Assembly: GCA_009786025.1 (NCBI GenBank)
Contig: WQUA01000003.1
Span: 1-64,000, forward strand
DNA: 64,000 nucleotides
From: Pseudomonadota bacterium
GTDB lineage: Bacteria; Pseudomonadota; Gammaproteobacteria; Burkholderiales; Casimicrobiaceae
Direction: 5' to 3'
The translations under genes and the position numbers were made by a program. Numbering within the stretch: position 1 is the stretch's first letter; each line of letters begins with the position of its first letter. Below are positions 10,330 through 19,500 of the stretch, in pieces. The notes beneath the pieces are model-generated. The model saw only the letters and a program-made list of their open reading frames with translations. It made no database searches and was not told the origin of the DNA.

Positions 10330-10397
10330 TCTATTTCAAAACGACCGCAGGATTGGGCGGCGAAGACAGGCGATGGTTTTCTTTTCGGGGAGCGGTG

Positions 10398-10553
10398 ATG
10401 GTGTTTTTTAAATTCTGCGTTTTGTTGTTCGCTGTTTTATTGACACCGTTATCGTTCGTCCATATTCCGTCAAACGTCAGCGGATTGCGCGATCAAATTT
10501 ATAGTGTTGGTGATTCATCCGGGTGTTGGGCATCGCCGTGCTCTTTCCGCTAA
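10398..10553 (+). CDS. Small hydrophobic ORF, possible gene remnant
   Basis: A 51-codon frame starting at ATG 10398, preceded by ggggagcggtg, a good Shine-Dalgarno spacing. The first 20 residues (MVFFKFCVLLFAVLLTPLSF) are hydrophobic like a signal peptide or membrane anchor; the rest has no recognised family and ends abruptly. It lies in the 270-base stretch between lolB and the AT-rich LRR gene, so it may be the 5' stub of a longer gene disrupted when that DNA arrived. No function proposed. Confidence 0.3.
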   Translation: MVFFKFCVLLFAVLLTPLSFVHIPSNVSGLRDQIYSVGDSSGCWASPCSFR

Positions 10554-10607
10554 CCTACGCGGGCTGTCTGAATAAACAGAGCCACTTCTCAGTAAAGGGT
10601 GCTGAAG

Positions 10608-11450
10608 ATGAGCAAGATATCTTTCAATGAAAACATAGGCAGCTTGGAAGTTCCAGAGATACAACTTAAAAAAGGATTGGATTACGCCCAAAAAAATAAT
10701 ATCCACTCTTTGCGAATAATGCCATCACGCCCAAAGGTTGGCATATTGGATATTTCGGTACTGGAGGGCGATGAATCTATCGAGGCGCTTGATATTCATG
10801 AAGATGTAGCAATAAAAGGATTGGATTTGAGTTGTTTGTATTCGATGAAGAAGCTAAAAAAACTTTCGATCGAATACTACGGTCAGCTTGATTTCTCAAA
10901 ACTTAAAACATTGAACACTCTATTCCTTGGAAGAATTCACTGTGAGATTGATTCTATTTCAATTCCGAGTCTAAGAGATTTGCTGCTTGTTTCGACCAAG
11001 AACATGGACTGCATGCATATTTCTTCTCTGCAAAATCTGGAAACCCTGAGAATTAGTGGTGGAAAAATAGAATGTATGGTTGGCATAGAAAATCTATCCA
11101 GATTAAAATCTGTTCGAATAACTCATTGTCCAAGCTTGCTTGATATTTCAGCTATTGGGCAGGTTGCCAGCCTCTCAAACTTATATATTGAGACCTGCAA
11201 GAAACTGAGTGATTTTTCTATACTCAAAAATAACAAGTCCATTGAGACGTTATTTATATCTGACCTGGATTCCGTCAACTTCGTGCCGAGCATGAAAAAA
11301 ATCAAGTCCTTAAAGTTTTGGAACTTGAAGGACGGAGATTTAAGTCCTCTATTGAATTCAAAAACATTGAGTGACGTATATTTTTATCCACAAAAGAGGC
11401 ATTATACTCATGGTAAAGATGATATTAACGCACTATTAAAGCCCGCGTAG
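10608..11450 (+). CDS. Leucine-rich-repeat-like protein on an AT-rich insert
   Basis: About 280 aa with repeated L-x-x-L-x-I/L-x-x-C/N units of roughly 20-22 residues, for example LQNLETLRISGGKIECMVG, LSRLKSVRITHCPSLLDIS and VASLSNLYIETCKKLSDFS. This suggests a curved LRR solenoid. There is no signal peptide or transmembrane segment, so it is probably cytoplasmic. ATG 10608 is preferred over GTG 10599 because aaaggg is well placed before it. The gene is conspicuously AT-rich relative to lolB and ispE and interrupts the otherwise conserved lolB-ispE junction, indicating recent acquisition. No partner gene is evident; function unknown. Confidence 0.7.
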   Translation: MSKISFNENIGSLEVPEIQLKKGLDYAQKNNIHSLRIMPSRPKVGILDISVLEGDESIEALDIHEDVAIKGLDLSCLYSMKKLKKLSIEYYGQLDFSKLKTLNTLFLGRIHCEIDSISIPSLRDLLLVSTKNMDCMHISSLQNLETLRISGGKIECMVGIENLSRLKSVRITHCPSLLDISAIGQVASLSNLYIETCKKLSDFSILKNNKSIETLFISDLDSVNFVPSMKKIKSLKFWNLKDGDLSPLLNSKTLSDVYFYPQKRHYTHGKDDINALLKPA

Positions 11451-11481
11451 GTCGGGGTGAGTTTGTGAACCCCGACGTTGG
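11447..11481. repeat. Hairpin at the stop codon of the LRR gene (gtaggtcgggg repeat)
   Basis: The TAG stop is part of cgtaggtcggggtgagtttg. Eight-base arms gtcggggt (11451-11458) and accccgac (11469-11476) are perfectly complementary. This can serve as a transcription terminator, although no T-run follows. The unit resembles a repeat common near gene ends in betaproteobacteria. Confidence 0.5.
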
Positions 11482-11540
11482 AAACAATCGTAAGGGACAT
11501 CATTTACAATCGCCAACAACCAACCGCGGCTCCCCAAATT

Positions 11541-11575
11541 TTTCTTTGTACCCCATGCGTTCTTTGCGGTTAGAA
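11541..11575 (-). repeat. AACCGCAAAG-family dispersed repeat upstream of ispE
   Basis: Reads tttctttgta, ccccatgcgt, tctttgcggt, taga on the plus strand, so the core AACCGCAAAGA lies on the minus strand. It is the same unit as at 20115, 20441, 24875, 25060, 32874, 37663, 46004 and 54590. It ends about 35 bases before the ispE ATG, with the TTCTTTGCGGTTA side facing the gene. Confidence 0.7.
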
Positions 11576-11610
11576 TACTCTTCCTTTCCGAGCCGTAGTA
11601 ACCGCCAGGC

Positions 11611-12459
11611 ATGATCACAACCGCTTATCGTTTCCCTGCGCCGGCCAAGCTCAATCTTTTTTTGCATGTGACCTGTCGGCGCGCCGACGGTTATCACAAT
11701 CTTGAAAGCGTTTTCGTTTTGATTGATCTGGCGGATGTTGTCACGCTGGCGCTTCGTGACGATGGCGTCATCGCGCGGGAGCGGGATATTCCGGGGGTGT
11801 CAGAAGAAGCCGATCTGACGTTGCGAGCGGCGCGCTTGTTGCAGGAGGCGACCGGCGTCGCGTTGGGCGTTACGTTGAAAGTCGATAAGCGCATTCCGCT
11901 GGGGGGCGGGTTGGGGGGCGGCAGTTCCGATGCAGCGACGGTGTTGCTGGCGCTCAATCGCCTGTGGGGAACGCGGCTGTCGCGGCGCGAGTTGTCGGCA
12001 CTGGCGTTGCGTCTGGGCGCGGATGTGCCGTTTTTCCTCGGCGGTACGGCGGCGTTTGTTTCCGGCATCGGCGAGGTATTGCGGCCGGTGTCATTACCGC
12101 CTATGTGGATCGCATTGGCGATGCCGCTGGTGGCGGTGCCGACCGGGGATGTTTTTGCCGATCCGCATTTGACACGAAGCACCGCCTCGGAGACAATAGC
12201 CGCCTTTGCGAAAGACCACGGTCGAAACGATCTGGAGCCGGTTGTTGCGGCGCGTTATCCGGAAGTAGCGACGGCGCTGGCGGCTTTGCGACAGGCGACA
12301 CCGACAGCGCGTATGAGCGGCTCCGGGGCATCGGCGTTCGGAATGTTCGACGATGCCGGAAAAGCGGAAGCGGCGTTGCGCAGGTTGCCGCCGGACATTC
12401 CGGGGCGACTGGTGCGGACGGTATCGCGGCATCCGCTGGTGGTGTGGGGTTTTCGTTGA
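11611..12459 (+). CDS. ispE: 4-diphosphocytidyl-2-C-methyl-D-erythritol kinase IspE
   Basis: GHMP kinase of the MEP isoprenoid pathway; phosphorylates CDP-ME at the 2-hydroxyl. PAKLNLFL (10-17), the ATP-binding glycine-rich loop PLGGGLGGGSSDAAT (96-110) and the C-terminal SGSGASAFG motif are present. Length 282 aa is typical. The order lolB-ispE-tRNA-Gln-prs is conserved in betaproteobacteria; here lolB and ispE are separated by the AT-rich LRR insert. The AACCGCAAAG repeat sits in the 5' leader. Confidence 0.97.
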   Translation: MITTAYRFPAPAKLNLFLHVTCRRADGYHNLESVFVLIDLADVVTLALRDDGVIARERDIPGVSEEADLTLRAARLLQEATGVALGVTLKVDKRIPLGGGLGGGSSDAATVLLALNRLWGTRLSRRELSALALRLGADVPFFLGGTAAFVSGIGEVLRPVSLPPMWIALAMPLVAVPTGDVFADPHLTRSTASETIAAFAKDHGRNDLEPVVAARYPEVATALAALRQATPTARMSGSGASAFGMFDDAGKAEAALRRLPPDIPGRLVRTVSRHPLVVWGFR

Positions 12460-12519
12460 GAAGGAATTTGGCGGTACGCGGCCCAGGTATTTTCGACGGC
12501 GTATTGCTATGGTTACAGA

Positions 12520-12596
12520 TGGGGAGTCGCCAAGTTGGTTAAGGCACCGGATTTTGATTCCGGCATACGAGGGTTCGAATCCTTCCTCCCCAGCCA
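12520..12596 (+). tRNA. tRNA-Gln (anticodon UUG)
   Basis: Cloverleaf is complete. Acceptor arms TGGGGAG (12520-12526) and CTCCCCA (12586-12592) pair. The anticodon stem CCGGA/TCCGG encloses loop TTTTGAT with anticodon TTG. The T-loop is GTTCGAATC, and the discriminator G is followed by encoded CCA. Its place between ispE and prs is the usual betaproteobacterial one. Confidence 0.97.
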
Positions 12597-12681
12597 CTTT
12601 TATGCGCTGTTTTTAAGCGGCGGAACGGTAGCGTTATAACCGAAATCGCCTTTCTCCCAAAGCCTCGCCGAGAGTCAACGG

Positions 12682-13617
12682 ATGCGTATTTTTACCGGTA
12701 ACGCCAACCCAAAACTTGCGGAAGCGGTTTGTCGTCATCTCAATGTTTCGATGGGGCGCGCCGTTGTTGACCGCTTTTCTGACGGCGAAGTTTTCGTCGA
12801 AATTCTCGAAACGGTTCGTGGCCGCGATGTTTTCGTGTTGCAATCGACCTGTGCACCGACCAACGACAATTTGATGGAATTGCTGGTGATCGTCGATGCG
12901 CTGAAGCGCGCGTCGGCTGCTTCGGTCACCGCCGTGATTCCGTACTACGGTTACGCTCGACAGGACCGGCGGCCGCGTTCAGCACGGGTGCCGATCACTG
13001 CCAAGCTGGTGGCCGACATGTTGGCCGCTTCCGGCATTGATCGGGTGGTGGTGATGGATTTGCACGCCGACCAGATTCAGGGCTTCTTCAACATGCCGGT
13101 CGATAACATTTACGCGACGCCGATTCTGCTCGGCGAATTGTGGAAACGCAATTACGGGCAATTGCAGGTCGTCTCGCCTGACATCGGCGGCGTAGCGCGG
13201 GCGCGCGCTATTGCCAAGCGGCTCGAATGCGATCTGGCGATCATCGACAAACGCCGCCCGAAAGCTAACGTCGCCGAGGTGATGAATATCATCGGTGATG
13301 TGCGCGACCGCATCTGCGTGATCACCGACGACATCGTCGATACCGCCAACACTTTGTGCAAAGCGGCAACAGCGTTGAAGGCGGAAGGCGCAAAATTGGT
13401 GGTGGCGTATTGCACGCATCCCGTGCTCTCCGGTGGCGCCGTGGCGCGGATCGAACAATCCGACATCGACGAAGTCGTCGTTACCGACACCATCCCGCTG
13501 TCGGCAGAAGCGCAAGCCTGCCCGCGCATCCGGCAATTGTCGTGCGCGCAACTCATCGCCGAAACCATCACGCGAATGGCCAACGAAGAATCGGTCAGCA
13601 GCCTGTTTACTGAGTAA
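12682..13617 (+). CDS. prs: Ribose-phosphate pyrophosphokinase Prs
   Basis: Makes PRPP from ribose 5-phosphate and ATP for nucleotide, His and Trp synthesis. 311 aa. The ATP site [16 protein letters not shown] (93-108) and the metal/flexible segment [11 protein letters not shown] (126-136) are present. The PRPP-binding loop reads DDIVDTANT (216-224), where Gly-Gly/Ala-Gly is usual in place of Ala-Asn, a small deviation. In relatives prs is followed by rplY and pth; here a large hairpin and an oppositely oriented lipoprotein gene follow instead. Confidence 0.96.
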   Translation: MRIFTGNANPKLAEAVCRHLNVSMGRAVVDRFSDGEVFVEILETVRGRDVFVLQSTCAPTNDNLMELLVIVDALKRASAASVTAVIPYYGYARQDRRPRSARVPITAKLVADMLAASGIDRVVVMDLHADQIQGFFNMPVDNIYATPILLGELWKRNYGQLQVVSPDIGGVARARAIAKRLECDLAIIDKRRPKANVAEVMNIIGDVRDRICVITDDIVDTANTLCKAATALKAEGAKLVVAYCTHPVLSGGAVARIEQSDIDEVVVTDTIPLSAEAQACPRIRQLSCAQLIAETITRMANEESVSSLFTE

Positions 13618-13719
13618 GCAGGAATCAGAGCCCCGTCGTTCTCGCGAAGGCGAAAACCCAAACCTCCCCTTTCCCGCGGAGGAAAAGGGCAATCGCCAGA
13701 AAGCCCGCTCTCTTGCCTT

Positions 13720-13775
13720 GCCACCTCGGCGCATCGGCGAGCACCTTTGCGCTATCGCCGATGCGCCGAGGTGGC
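13720..13775. terminator. Perfect 21-bp inverted repeat between convergent prs and lipoprotein genes
   Basis: Arms gccacctcggcgcatcggcg plus a (13720-13740) and its exact complement (13755-13775) flank a 14-base loop gcacctttgcgcta. The very stable hairpin lies about 100 bases after prs and 12 bases after the stop of the oppositely oriented lipoprotein gene, so it may terminate both transcripts. Without a clear U-tract it may instead act as an mRNA end-stabiliser or a repeat of the palindromic class. Confidence 0.6.
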
Positions 13776-13786
13776 TTCGTGCTTCT

Positions 13787-14128
13787 TTACTTGGTGGTTT
13801 GGGGTACGGGCCGTTGATCCGTCGGAACAGGAGCTGCGGTCGGAGCAGCAGGAGCAGCTTGGTGGTTGGCGTGTTCCGCCGGTGCGGCAGCCGGTTGTCC
13901 CGCCGGAGCAGCAGGAGCAGCTTGGTGATCGGCATGTTCCGCCGGTGCGGCAGCCGGTTGTCCCGCTGGAGCAGCGGCAGGTTGTTCGGCTGGAGCCGGA
14001 GCAGGCGCCGGAGCAGGCGCTTCAGCCTTCGGAGCGGGCGCCGGAGCGGGGGCTTTCTCGCAGGCAGTAAGTAAGGTCAATCCAGCAAATAAGGCGGCCA
14101 TGAGGATGCCGGTACGAAGTTTTTCCAT
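13787..14128 (-). CDS. Ala/Pro-rich lipoprotein with tandem repeats
   Basis: Small (113 aa) predicted lipoprotein. Signal MEKLRTGILMAALFAGLTLLTAC has lipobox LTAC with Cys23. The mature part is almost entirely Ala, Pro, Gln, Glu and His. First comes an (AP)n tract, then two copies of a roughly 26-residue unit containing QPAAAPAEHADHQAAPAAP and QPAAAPAEHANHQAAPAAP. The His residues (EHADHQ, EHANHQ) could bind metal, which is speculation. Extended, unstructured, cell-wall-spanning behaviour is likely. No family recognised; the real gene call rests on the lipobox and start context (gaaaggaat upstream). Confidence 0.75.
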   Translation of the reverse strand: MEKLRTGILMAALFAGLTLLTACEKAPAPAPAPKAEAPAPAPAPAPAEQPAAAPAGQPAAAPAEHADHQAAPAAPAGQPAAAPAEHANHQAAPAAPTAAPVPTDQRPVPQTTK

Positions 14129-14482
14129 AAGAAGATTCCTTTGAAAGTTGGCAATGAAACGAGATAACAGAAAACAAAAACAACAAAATGTGTCTGGCCG
14201 GTCAATGCTGTGTCCGCTTTAGTAAGGGCGCGCCATAATGGGTGAAATCGGGGCGCGGCGCCGTTCCGATAAAGCAGGAACACAGGCATATTTAACAGAC
14301 GTAGAGAAACTATACGAATATGGATGTTTTCGCAAGCCCTGCGCGATAACAAGCGACAACAAGCGGCGATAAACAGCGCCGAACGCGGCAGCGGAGCATG
14401 GAACGTGTCAATCGTGACATCGAGGAAAGTTTTTGTCGGCCAATGGCGACATCCTCTGTAGTGGCAAGCGTTTTATAAACGC
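14129..14482. other. Intergenic stretch upstream of the lipoprotein gene
   Basis: About 350 bases without a supportable gene. The minus-strand promoter of the lipoprotein gene must lie here; ttgcga and tatagt hexamers around 14311-14337 (minus) are candidates, but their spacing is only 15 bases. No known RNA or repeat of the window's families was seen. Confidence 0.4.
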
Positions 14483-14514
14483 AAAAAAACGGATGGGGAA
14501 CCATCCGTTTTTTT
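14483..14514 (-). terminator. Rho-independent terminator of the first ompW-like gene
   Basis: Plus strand reads aaaaaaacggatgg, ggaa, ccatccgttttttt. The stem ACGGATGG/CCATCCGT is flanked by an A-run and a T-run, so it works in both directions. It follows the stop of the OmpW-like gene (14535) by about 20 bases. An almost identical hairpin follows the second copy at 15473-15502. Confidence 0.85.
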
Positions 14515-14534
14515 GGAATTGAAGGAAGGTCAGG

Positions 14535-15161
14535 TCAGAAGCGATAGCCGACCGCGATGCCCCATACCATCGGATCAATATTTACCTTGCCGACTTTATT
14601 GCCGTTGACTTTAACGTCGTTTCTCATTCGAATCCAGCGGGCATCCAGCGTCATCAGCCAGTTCTTGTTGAAATTGAAATCAACGCCACCATGCGCCGCA
14701 ACCCCCCAGGAGTTTTCGATGTCGAGCTTGTTGCCGCGGATCGGTCCCAGCGTTTTTTCATGGTACATAAACGTGTAGTTGACGCCAACGCCGACGAACG
14801 GCGATACGACTTTTTCTGGCAAGAAGTGGTATTGCAGGCTGACCGTCGGCGGCAGCACATCGACCCGACCCGATTTGACGCCGTTGAGCTTGATGTCGTT
14901 ACGGAACGGCCAAGCGCCCAGCACTTCAACGCCGATGTTCGGCGTGATCAGATACTCGAACGTGATCGACGGGCGAACGCTGTTGCCGACATCAGTCTTC
15001 AGAAGGCCATTGCTCAGAGTGCCGTTATCGGATTTTGGGACAACATCGGCAAGGCCCAGTTTGACGACAAATTTGTTAGCATCGGCGGCTTGGGCAACAC
15101 CGACGACCCCTAGCGCCAAAGCGGCAACAGCAAAAGCAGAAGCCAGAACTTTCATTTTCAT
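14535..15161 (-). CDS. OmpW-family outer-membrane protein (copy 1)
   Basis: Predicted eight-stranded beta-barrel of 208 aa. Signal peptide MKMKVLASAFAVAALALGVV followed by GVAQA, cleaved before ADANK. Family traits: TPNIGVEVLGAWPF, LPPTVSLQYHF, SPFVGVGVNYT, WGVAAHGGVDF and a C-terminal aromatic strand VWGIAVGYRF ending in Phe for BAM recognition. It is a tandem paralogue of the gene at 15533-16186. It has its own promoter (15254-15282) and terminator (14483-14514). The ligand is unknown; OmpW proteins usually pass small hydrophobic molecules. Confidence 0.9.
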   Translation of the reverse strand: MKMKVLASAFAVAALALGVVGVAQAADANKFVVKLGLADVVPKSDNGTLSNGLLKTDVGNSVRPSITFEYLITPNIGVEVLGAWPFRNDIKLNGVKSGRVDVLPPTVSLQYHFLPEKVVSPFVGVGVNYTFMYHEKTLGPIRGNKLDIENSWGVAAHGGVDFNFNKNWLMTLDARWIRMRNDVKVNGNKVGKVNIDPMVWGIAVGYRF

Positions 15162-15472
15162 AGATCATTCTCCTGATGAAGATTAAGAATAGGAACCGCA
15201 TTAACCGCGCAGCCGGTTTTTCGGCGGCGAGTAAAACATTGCAATAAATCTCATTTATACACGCGGCGGTTGTCGCTTGCAAGCGACGAACGGAATTTTT
15301 GTGTGCGAGAGAGGGTTTGTCGGGCGAAAGCCACAACTTATTACAACGGCAAAGTACTGGACACATCCGATGGCGCGCCACAGACAGCTCGTTCGGCCTT
15401 TTTGAGGAAGCGCCTCGGCGGGCGGACAGACCGGCGTTGCGTCGGGTATTTGTCCATTCTTGGGGAACAGGC
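15162..15472. other. Intergenic region between the two ompW-like genes
   Basis: Holds the minus-strand promoter at 15254-15282 and the leader of copy 1. The remaining 190 bases, up to the terminator of copy 2, show no supportable gene, known RNA or repeat family. Confidence 0.5.
15254..15282 (-). promoter_or_regulatory. Sigma-70 promoter of ompW-like copy 1
   Basis: On the minus strand TTGCAA (15277-15282) and TATAAA (15254-15259) are separated by exactly 17 bases, close to the sigma-70 consensus. It predicts a transcript start near 15247 and an 85-base leader before the ATG at 15161. Confidence 0.65.
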
Positions 15473-15502
15473 AAAAAAACGGATGGCGAACCATCCGTTT
15501 TT
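15473..15502 (-). terminator. Rho-independent terminator of the second ompW-like gene
   Basis: aaaaaaacggatgg, cgaa, ccatccgttttta: the same stem as at 14483-14514 with one loop-proximal base changed. This indicates that the gene duplication included its terminator. Confidence 0.85.
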
Positions 15503-15532
15503 ATGCTGTTAGAGCTAGAGGAAAACGAAGGA

Positions 15533-16186
15533 TTAGAAACGGTAACCGACGGCTACGCCATAAACCCACGGGTCAACCTTGGCTTTGCCAAGGTCAAAAT
15601 AGCCCAAGCCTGGAGCATTAAGCTTAACCGTGTTTCTCATTTGGATCCAACGAACGTCAACACCGACCAGCCAGTTCTTGTTGAAGTTGAAATCAACGCC
15701 AACGTTCGCGGCCATGCCCCACGAGTTCTTGATATGCACGCTGGAATCGAGATCAGAGAGCACACCCTTCACTTTTTCGTTGTACATGAACGTGTAGTTG
15801 ATACCGAGACCGACGAACGGCGATACGAGGGTTTCCGGCAGGAAGTGGTATTTCACGCTGAGGGTCGGCGGCAGCACGTCAACGCGAGCCAACTTATCGC
15901 CATTGAGTTTGATGTCGTTGCGGAACGGCCAGGCACCCAGCAGTTCGACGCCGATGTTCGGCGTGGCCATGTATTCGAGCGTGATCGACGGGCGGACGCT
16001 GTTGCCAACGTCAGTCTTGAGGGCGCCCAACGGCGAGTTCAGGGTGCCATTGTCGGATTTGGGAACAACGTCGGCGATGCCCAGCTTGACGACGAATTTG
16101 CTGTAATCGGCTGCTTGGGCTGCGCCGGCGACACCCAGCGCCAGGGTAGCCATAGCGAGAGCAGAGGCTAGAGCTTTCATTTTCAT
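15533..16186 (-). CDS. OmpW-family outer-membrane protein (copy 2)
   Basis: 217 aa, paralogous to copy 1 along its whole length. Signal peptide MKMKALASALAMATLALGVA followed by GAAQA, then ADYSKFVVKLGIADVVPKSD as in copy 1. TPNIGVELLGAWPF, LPPTLSVKYHF, SPFVGLGINYTFMY and the terminal VYGVAVGYRF strand are present. Small insertions lie in predicted extracellular loops (a longer NGTLNSPLGALKTD loop and KGVLSDLDSSVHIK). The likely history is tandem duplication followed by loop divergence. Confidence 0.9.
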   Translation of the reverse strand: MKMKALASALAMATLALGVAGAAQAADYSKFVVKLGIADVVPKSDNGTLNSPLGALKTDVGNSVRPSITLEYMATPNIGVELLGAWPFRNDIKLNGDKLARVDVLPPTLSVKYHFLPETLVSPFVGLGINYTFMYNEKVKGVLSDLDSSVHIKNSWGMAANVGVDFNFNKNWLVGVDVRWIQMRNTVKLNAPGLGYFDLGKAKVDPWVYGVAVGYRF

Positions 16187-16514
16187 AAATATCTCTCCAA
16201 ACGAAGTTTGATTTGTGGATAAAAACCGCGCTTAACGCGCAGCCTGTTCTAACTGCGGCCTGTAAAAACCGCGTAAGCAACCGCATTATTGGAACATGTG
16301 ATCATTGTTTCACGCAAGCAGAGAAGGGTTTTTTACCGCATGACGAGGGGAATGTGTCGCGTATCGTCCACACTGTTGCCACGGAGGAAGCTGGGGGGCA
16401 ATACATGCGCCGAGGCACGTATTTTTTTGGTATAAAGCCGTGCTTGTTTTGCCTATGTGCCGCTTCAACAATACCATACGACAATGACGAAGAAAGCGTT
16501 ATTGAGGACGGGCT
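16187..16514. other. Intergenic region between mfd and ompW-like copy 2
   Basis: About 330 bases; both flanking genes are on the minus strand. It must hold the mfd 3' end and the promoter of ompW copy 2, but I see no convincing sigma-70 boxes, hairpin with U-tract, RNA or repeat. Confidence 0.4.
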
Positions 16515-19500
16515 TCAATGAGAGGTTGAATTGAGTTTCAACTGCGACAGAAATTCACGAACCAGCAGAAGGCTCTCTTCGACGCCCGAAGTTTTTTGCT
16601 CGATTCGTATGCGATTGGGGCCGGCAAAACGGACCCGCCCATCGCGCTGTATCAGCAGGATGAGGTGGCCAGGGTCGAACGCCGGTTTTCCGGTGAAGGT
16701 GAAGACAGCACGCTCGGCATCGATGTCGAGTCGGGTAACGCCGTAGGGGCGCGTTATCAGGCGAAGGCGGTGACAAGCGACCAGCGTTTGCCCTTCGATG
16801 GGTAGCAGGCCGAAACGGTCGATCAATTCTTCGCACAGCGCGTCGAGCGCTTCAAACGTAGAGGCGCTCGCCAGCCGCTTGTAGAGTACGAGGCGTTCAT
16901 GGACATCGGGGCAATACGATTCCGGCAACAATGCGGGCTGGTGCAGATGAATTTCCGTGGCGATCCGTAAAGGCTCGTTCAAGTCCGGCTCGCGCCCGGC
17001 CTTCAACGCATCGACGGCGTGCGCCAGCATGTCGGCGTAGAGCTGAAAACCGACTTCGGTGATTTCGCCCGATTGTTCTTCACCCAGCACTTCGCCAGCG
17101 CCGCGGATTTCAAGGTCGTGCATAGCGAGATAAAAGCCAGAGCCGAGTTGTTCCATCTGCTGAATGGCTTCCAGACGTTTTTTCGCCTGTGCGGTTAACG
17201 CTTCTTCCGGCGGCATCAGCAGATAAGCGTATGCCTGATGGTGTGAGCGACCGACGCGACCGCGCAGTTGATGCAATTGCGCCAATCCGAAACGGTCGGC
17301 GCGCTCGATCAGAATGGTATTGGCGTTCGGCACGTCAATGCCGGTTTCGATGATCGTTGAACACACCAGCACATTGGCGCGTTGCTGATAGAAATCGCGC
17401 ATGACTTGTTCGAGTTCGCGCTCCGGCATCTGGCCATGCGCGACAACGACACGCGCCTCCGGCGCCATCTCGGCGATCCGCGCCGCCTTGTCGTCCAGAG
17501 TGTGAATTTCATTGTGCAGAAAATACACCTGACCGCCGCGTTTGAGTTCACGCACGATCGCTTCGCGGATGACGCCCGCCGAATAAGGCGACACGAAGGT
17601 TTTGATCGCCAGCCGTTTTTGTGGCGCAGTGGCGATCACCGAAAAATCGCGCAAGCCTTCGAGTGACATCGCCAACGTTCGTGGAATCGGCGTGGCGGTC
17701 AGCGTCAGTACATCGACCTCGGCGCGCAATTTTTTAAGCTGCTCTTTTTGGCGGACGCCGAAACGGTGTTCTTCGTCAATGATCACCAGCCCCAGGTTTT
17801 TGAAATGGATATCAGGCTGAATCAGCTTGTGAGTGCCGATCACCAGATCAATGCTGCCACCGGCAAGTCCATCAAGCGTCGTTTTGATTTCTTTCGCCGA
17901 GCGAAAGCGCGATAACTCGGCGATGCGTACCGGCCATTCGGCGAAGCGGTCGGAAAAAACCTGAAAATGTTGTTCCGCCAGAAGCGTTGTCGGCACCAGC
18001 AGCGCGACTTGTTTGCCGTCGGCGATCGCAACGAAAGCGGCGCGTAACGCCACTTCGGTTTTGCCGAAACCGACATCACCGCAGACGAGGCGATCCATCG
18101 GCTTTCCGGAAGTAAGGTCGGCAATGACAGCGTCGATCGTCGCCTGCTGGTCAGCGGTTTCTTCAAACGCGAAGCCGTCGGTAAAACGCGCGTAATCGTG
18201 CTCGTCGAATGCAAAACGATGTCCCTGACGAGCAGCACGTTGCGCGTACAGATTGAGCAGATCGGCAGCTGTATCAAAAGCTTTTTGGGCGGCACGACGC
18301 CGCGCTTTTTCCCACTGACCACTGCCCAGTTCGTTCAATGTTGCCGCTTCCGGGGCGACGCCGCTGTAGCGCGAAATCAAAAAGAGGTCGGAGACCGGAA
18401 CGTAGAGCGTTGCGTCGTTGGCGTATTGCAGGTGCAGAAATTCGGCGGCGCCTTCGTCAAGAGCAAGCGTGACGAGGCCGAGGTAACGGCCGATGCCGTG
18501 CTGCTCGTGAACCACCAGGTCGCCGGAACGCATTTCGGCGAGATTGCGAATCAGCGCATCAACATCGGAAGCGTAGCGCGTGCGTTCGCGCCGGTGGCGC
18601 GCGGCGGGGCGGTTTGCCGAATCACGATACAAATCGTATTCGGTGAAAACTGTCAGATGGTGTTCGCGCCAGAAGAAACCAGCGGCGAGCGGGGCGACGG
18701 CGAACGCGTGTTGTGGCGAAGTGGCGTCGGCCAGCCAGGCGTCGACGTCGTCGATAGAAGCGAGCACAATGCCGCCGTCGCGCAACATGTGCTGCATCGT
18801 TTCGCGCCGGCCGGCGCTTTCGGCGATAAACAACACGCGCGCTTTTGGCTTGGCGCCTCTCTCCCCTTGTGGAAGAGGAAAAGGGTGTTGCTCCGCTTTG
18901 GCGCTCGTTGATTCAAGCCACTGCCGCAATGCTGCGAGAGGATCTTTGGCGCGCCGGTCAATGGTGACCGGCGGCAACGGTTGTATGGAGGTATCGCATG
19001 TTACCCCTCTCTCCCCTTGTGGGAGAGAGACAGGAGGAGAGGGGGCGCGTGACGAAGGGGGAAAGGTTCTAGTGGGCAAAACAATTCGCGGCAAAGTTTT
19101 AACCGCACCGAACAAAACATCGGTTGACGCGAACAAAGTTTCCGGTGGCAACGGCGGGCGTTGTGGGTCGCCGCGCAGCAGCCGGTACCGCTGTTGCGTG
19201 TCTGCCCAGAAGGTTTCACAGGCTTTCGCGGCGTCGCCGTGCAACGCCAGAACGGTGTTTTCGGGAAGATAATCGGTGAACAACGCCGTTTGTTCAAAAA
19301 ACAACGGCAGATAGTACTCGAGGCCGCCCGGCATCAAGCCGTTTGAAACGTCTTTGTAAAGCAAAGAACGCGACGGATCGCCTTCAAAGGATTCACGGAA
19401 CGCCTGCCGGAATCGTGTGCGCGCCGCTTCGTCGAGCGGAAACTCACGGGCGGGCAGCATCCGTATTTCATTAACGGCTTCGAGCGAGCGCTGATTGTCA

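Noticed and set aside
13830..14075. Plus-strand ORF (Arg/Gln-rich) over the lipoprotein gene
   Set aside because: It is the antisense shadow of the Ala/Pro-rich repeat; the minus-strand frame has a lipobox and a ribosome site.
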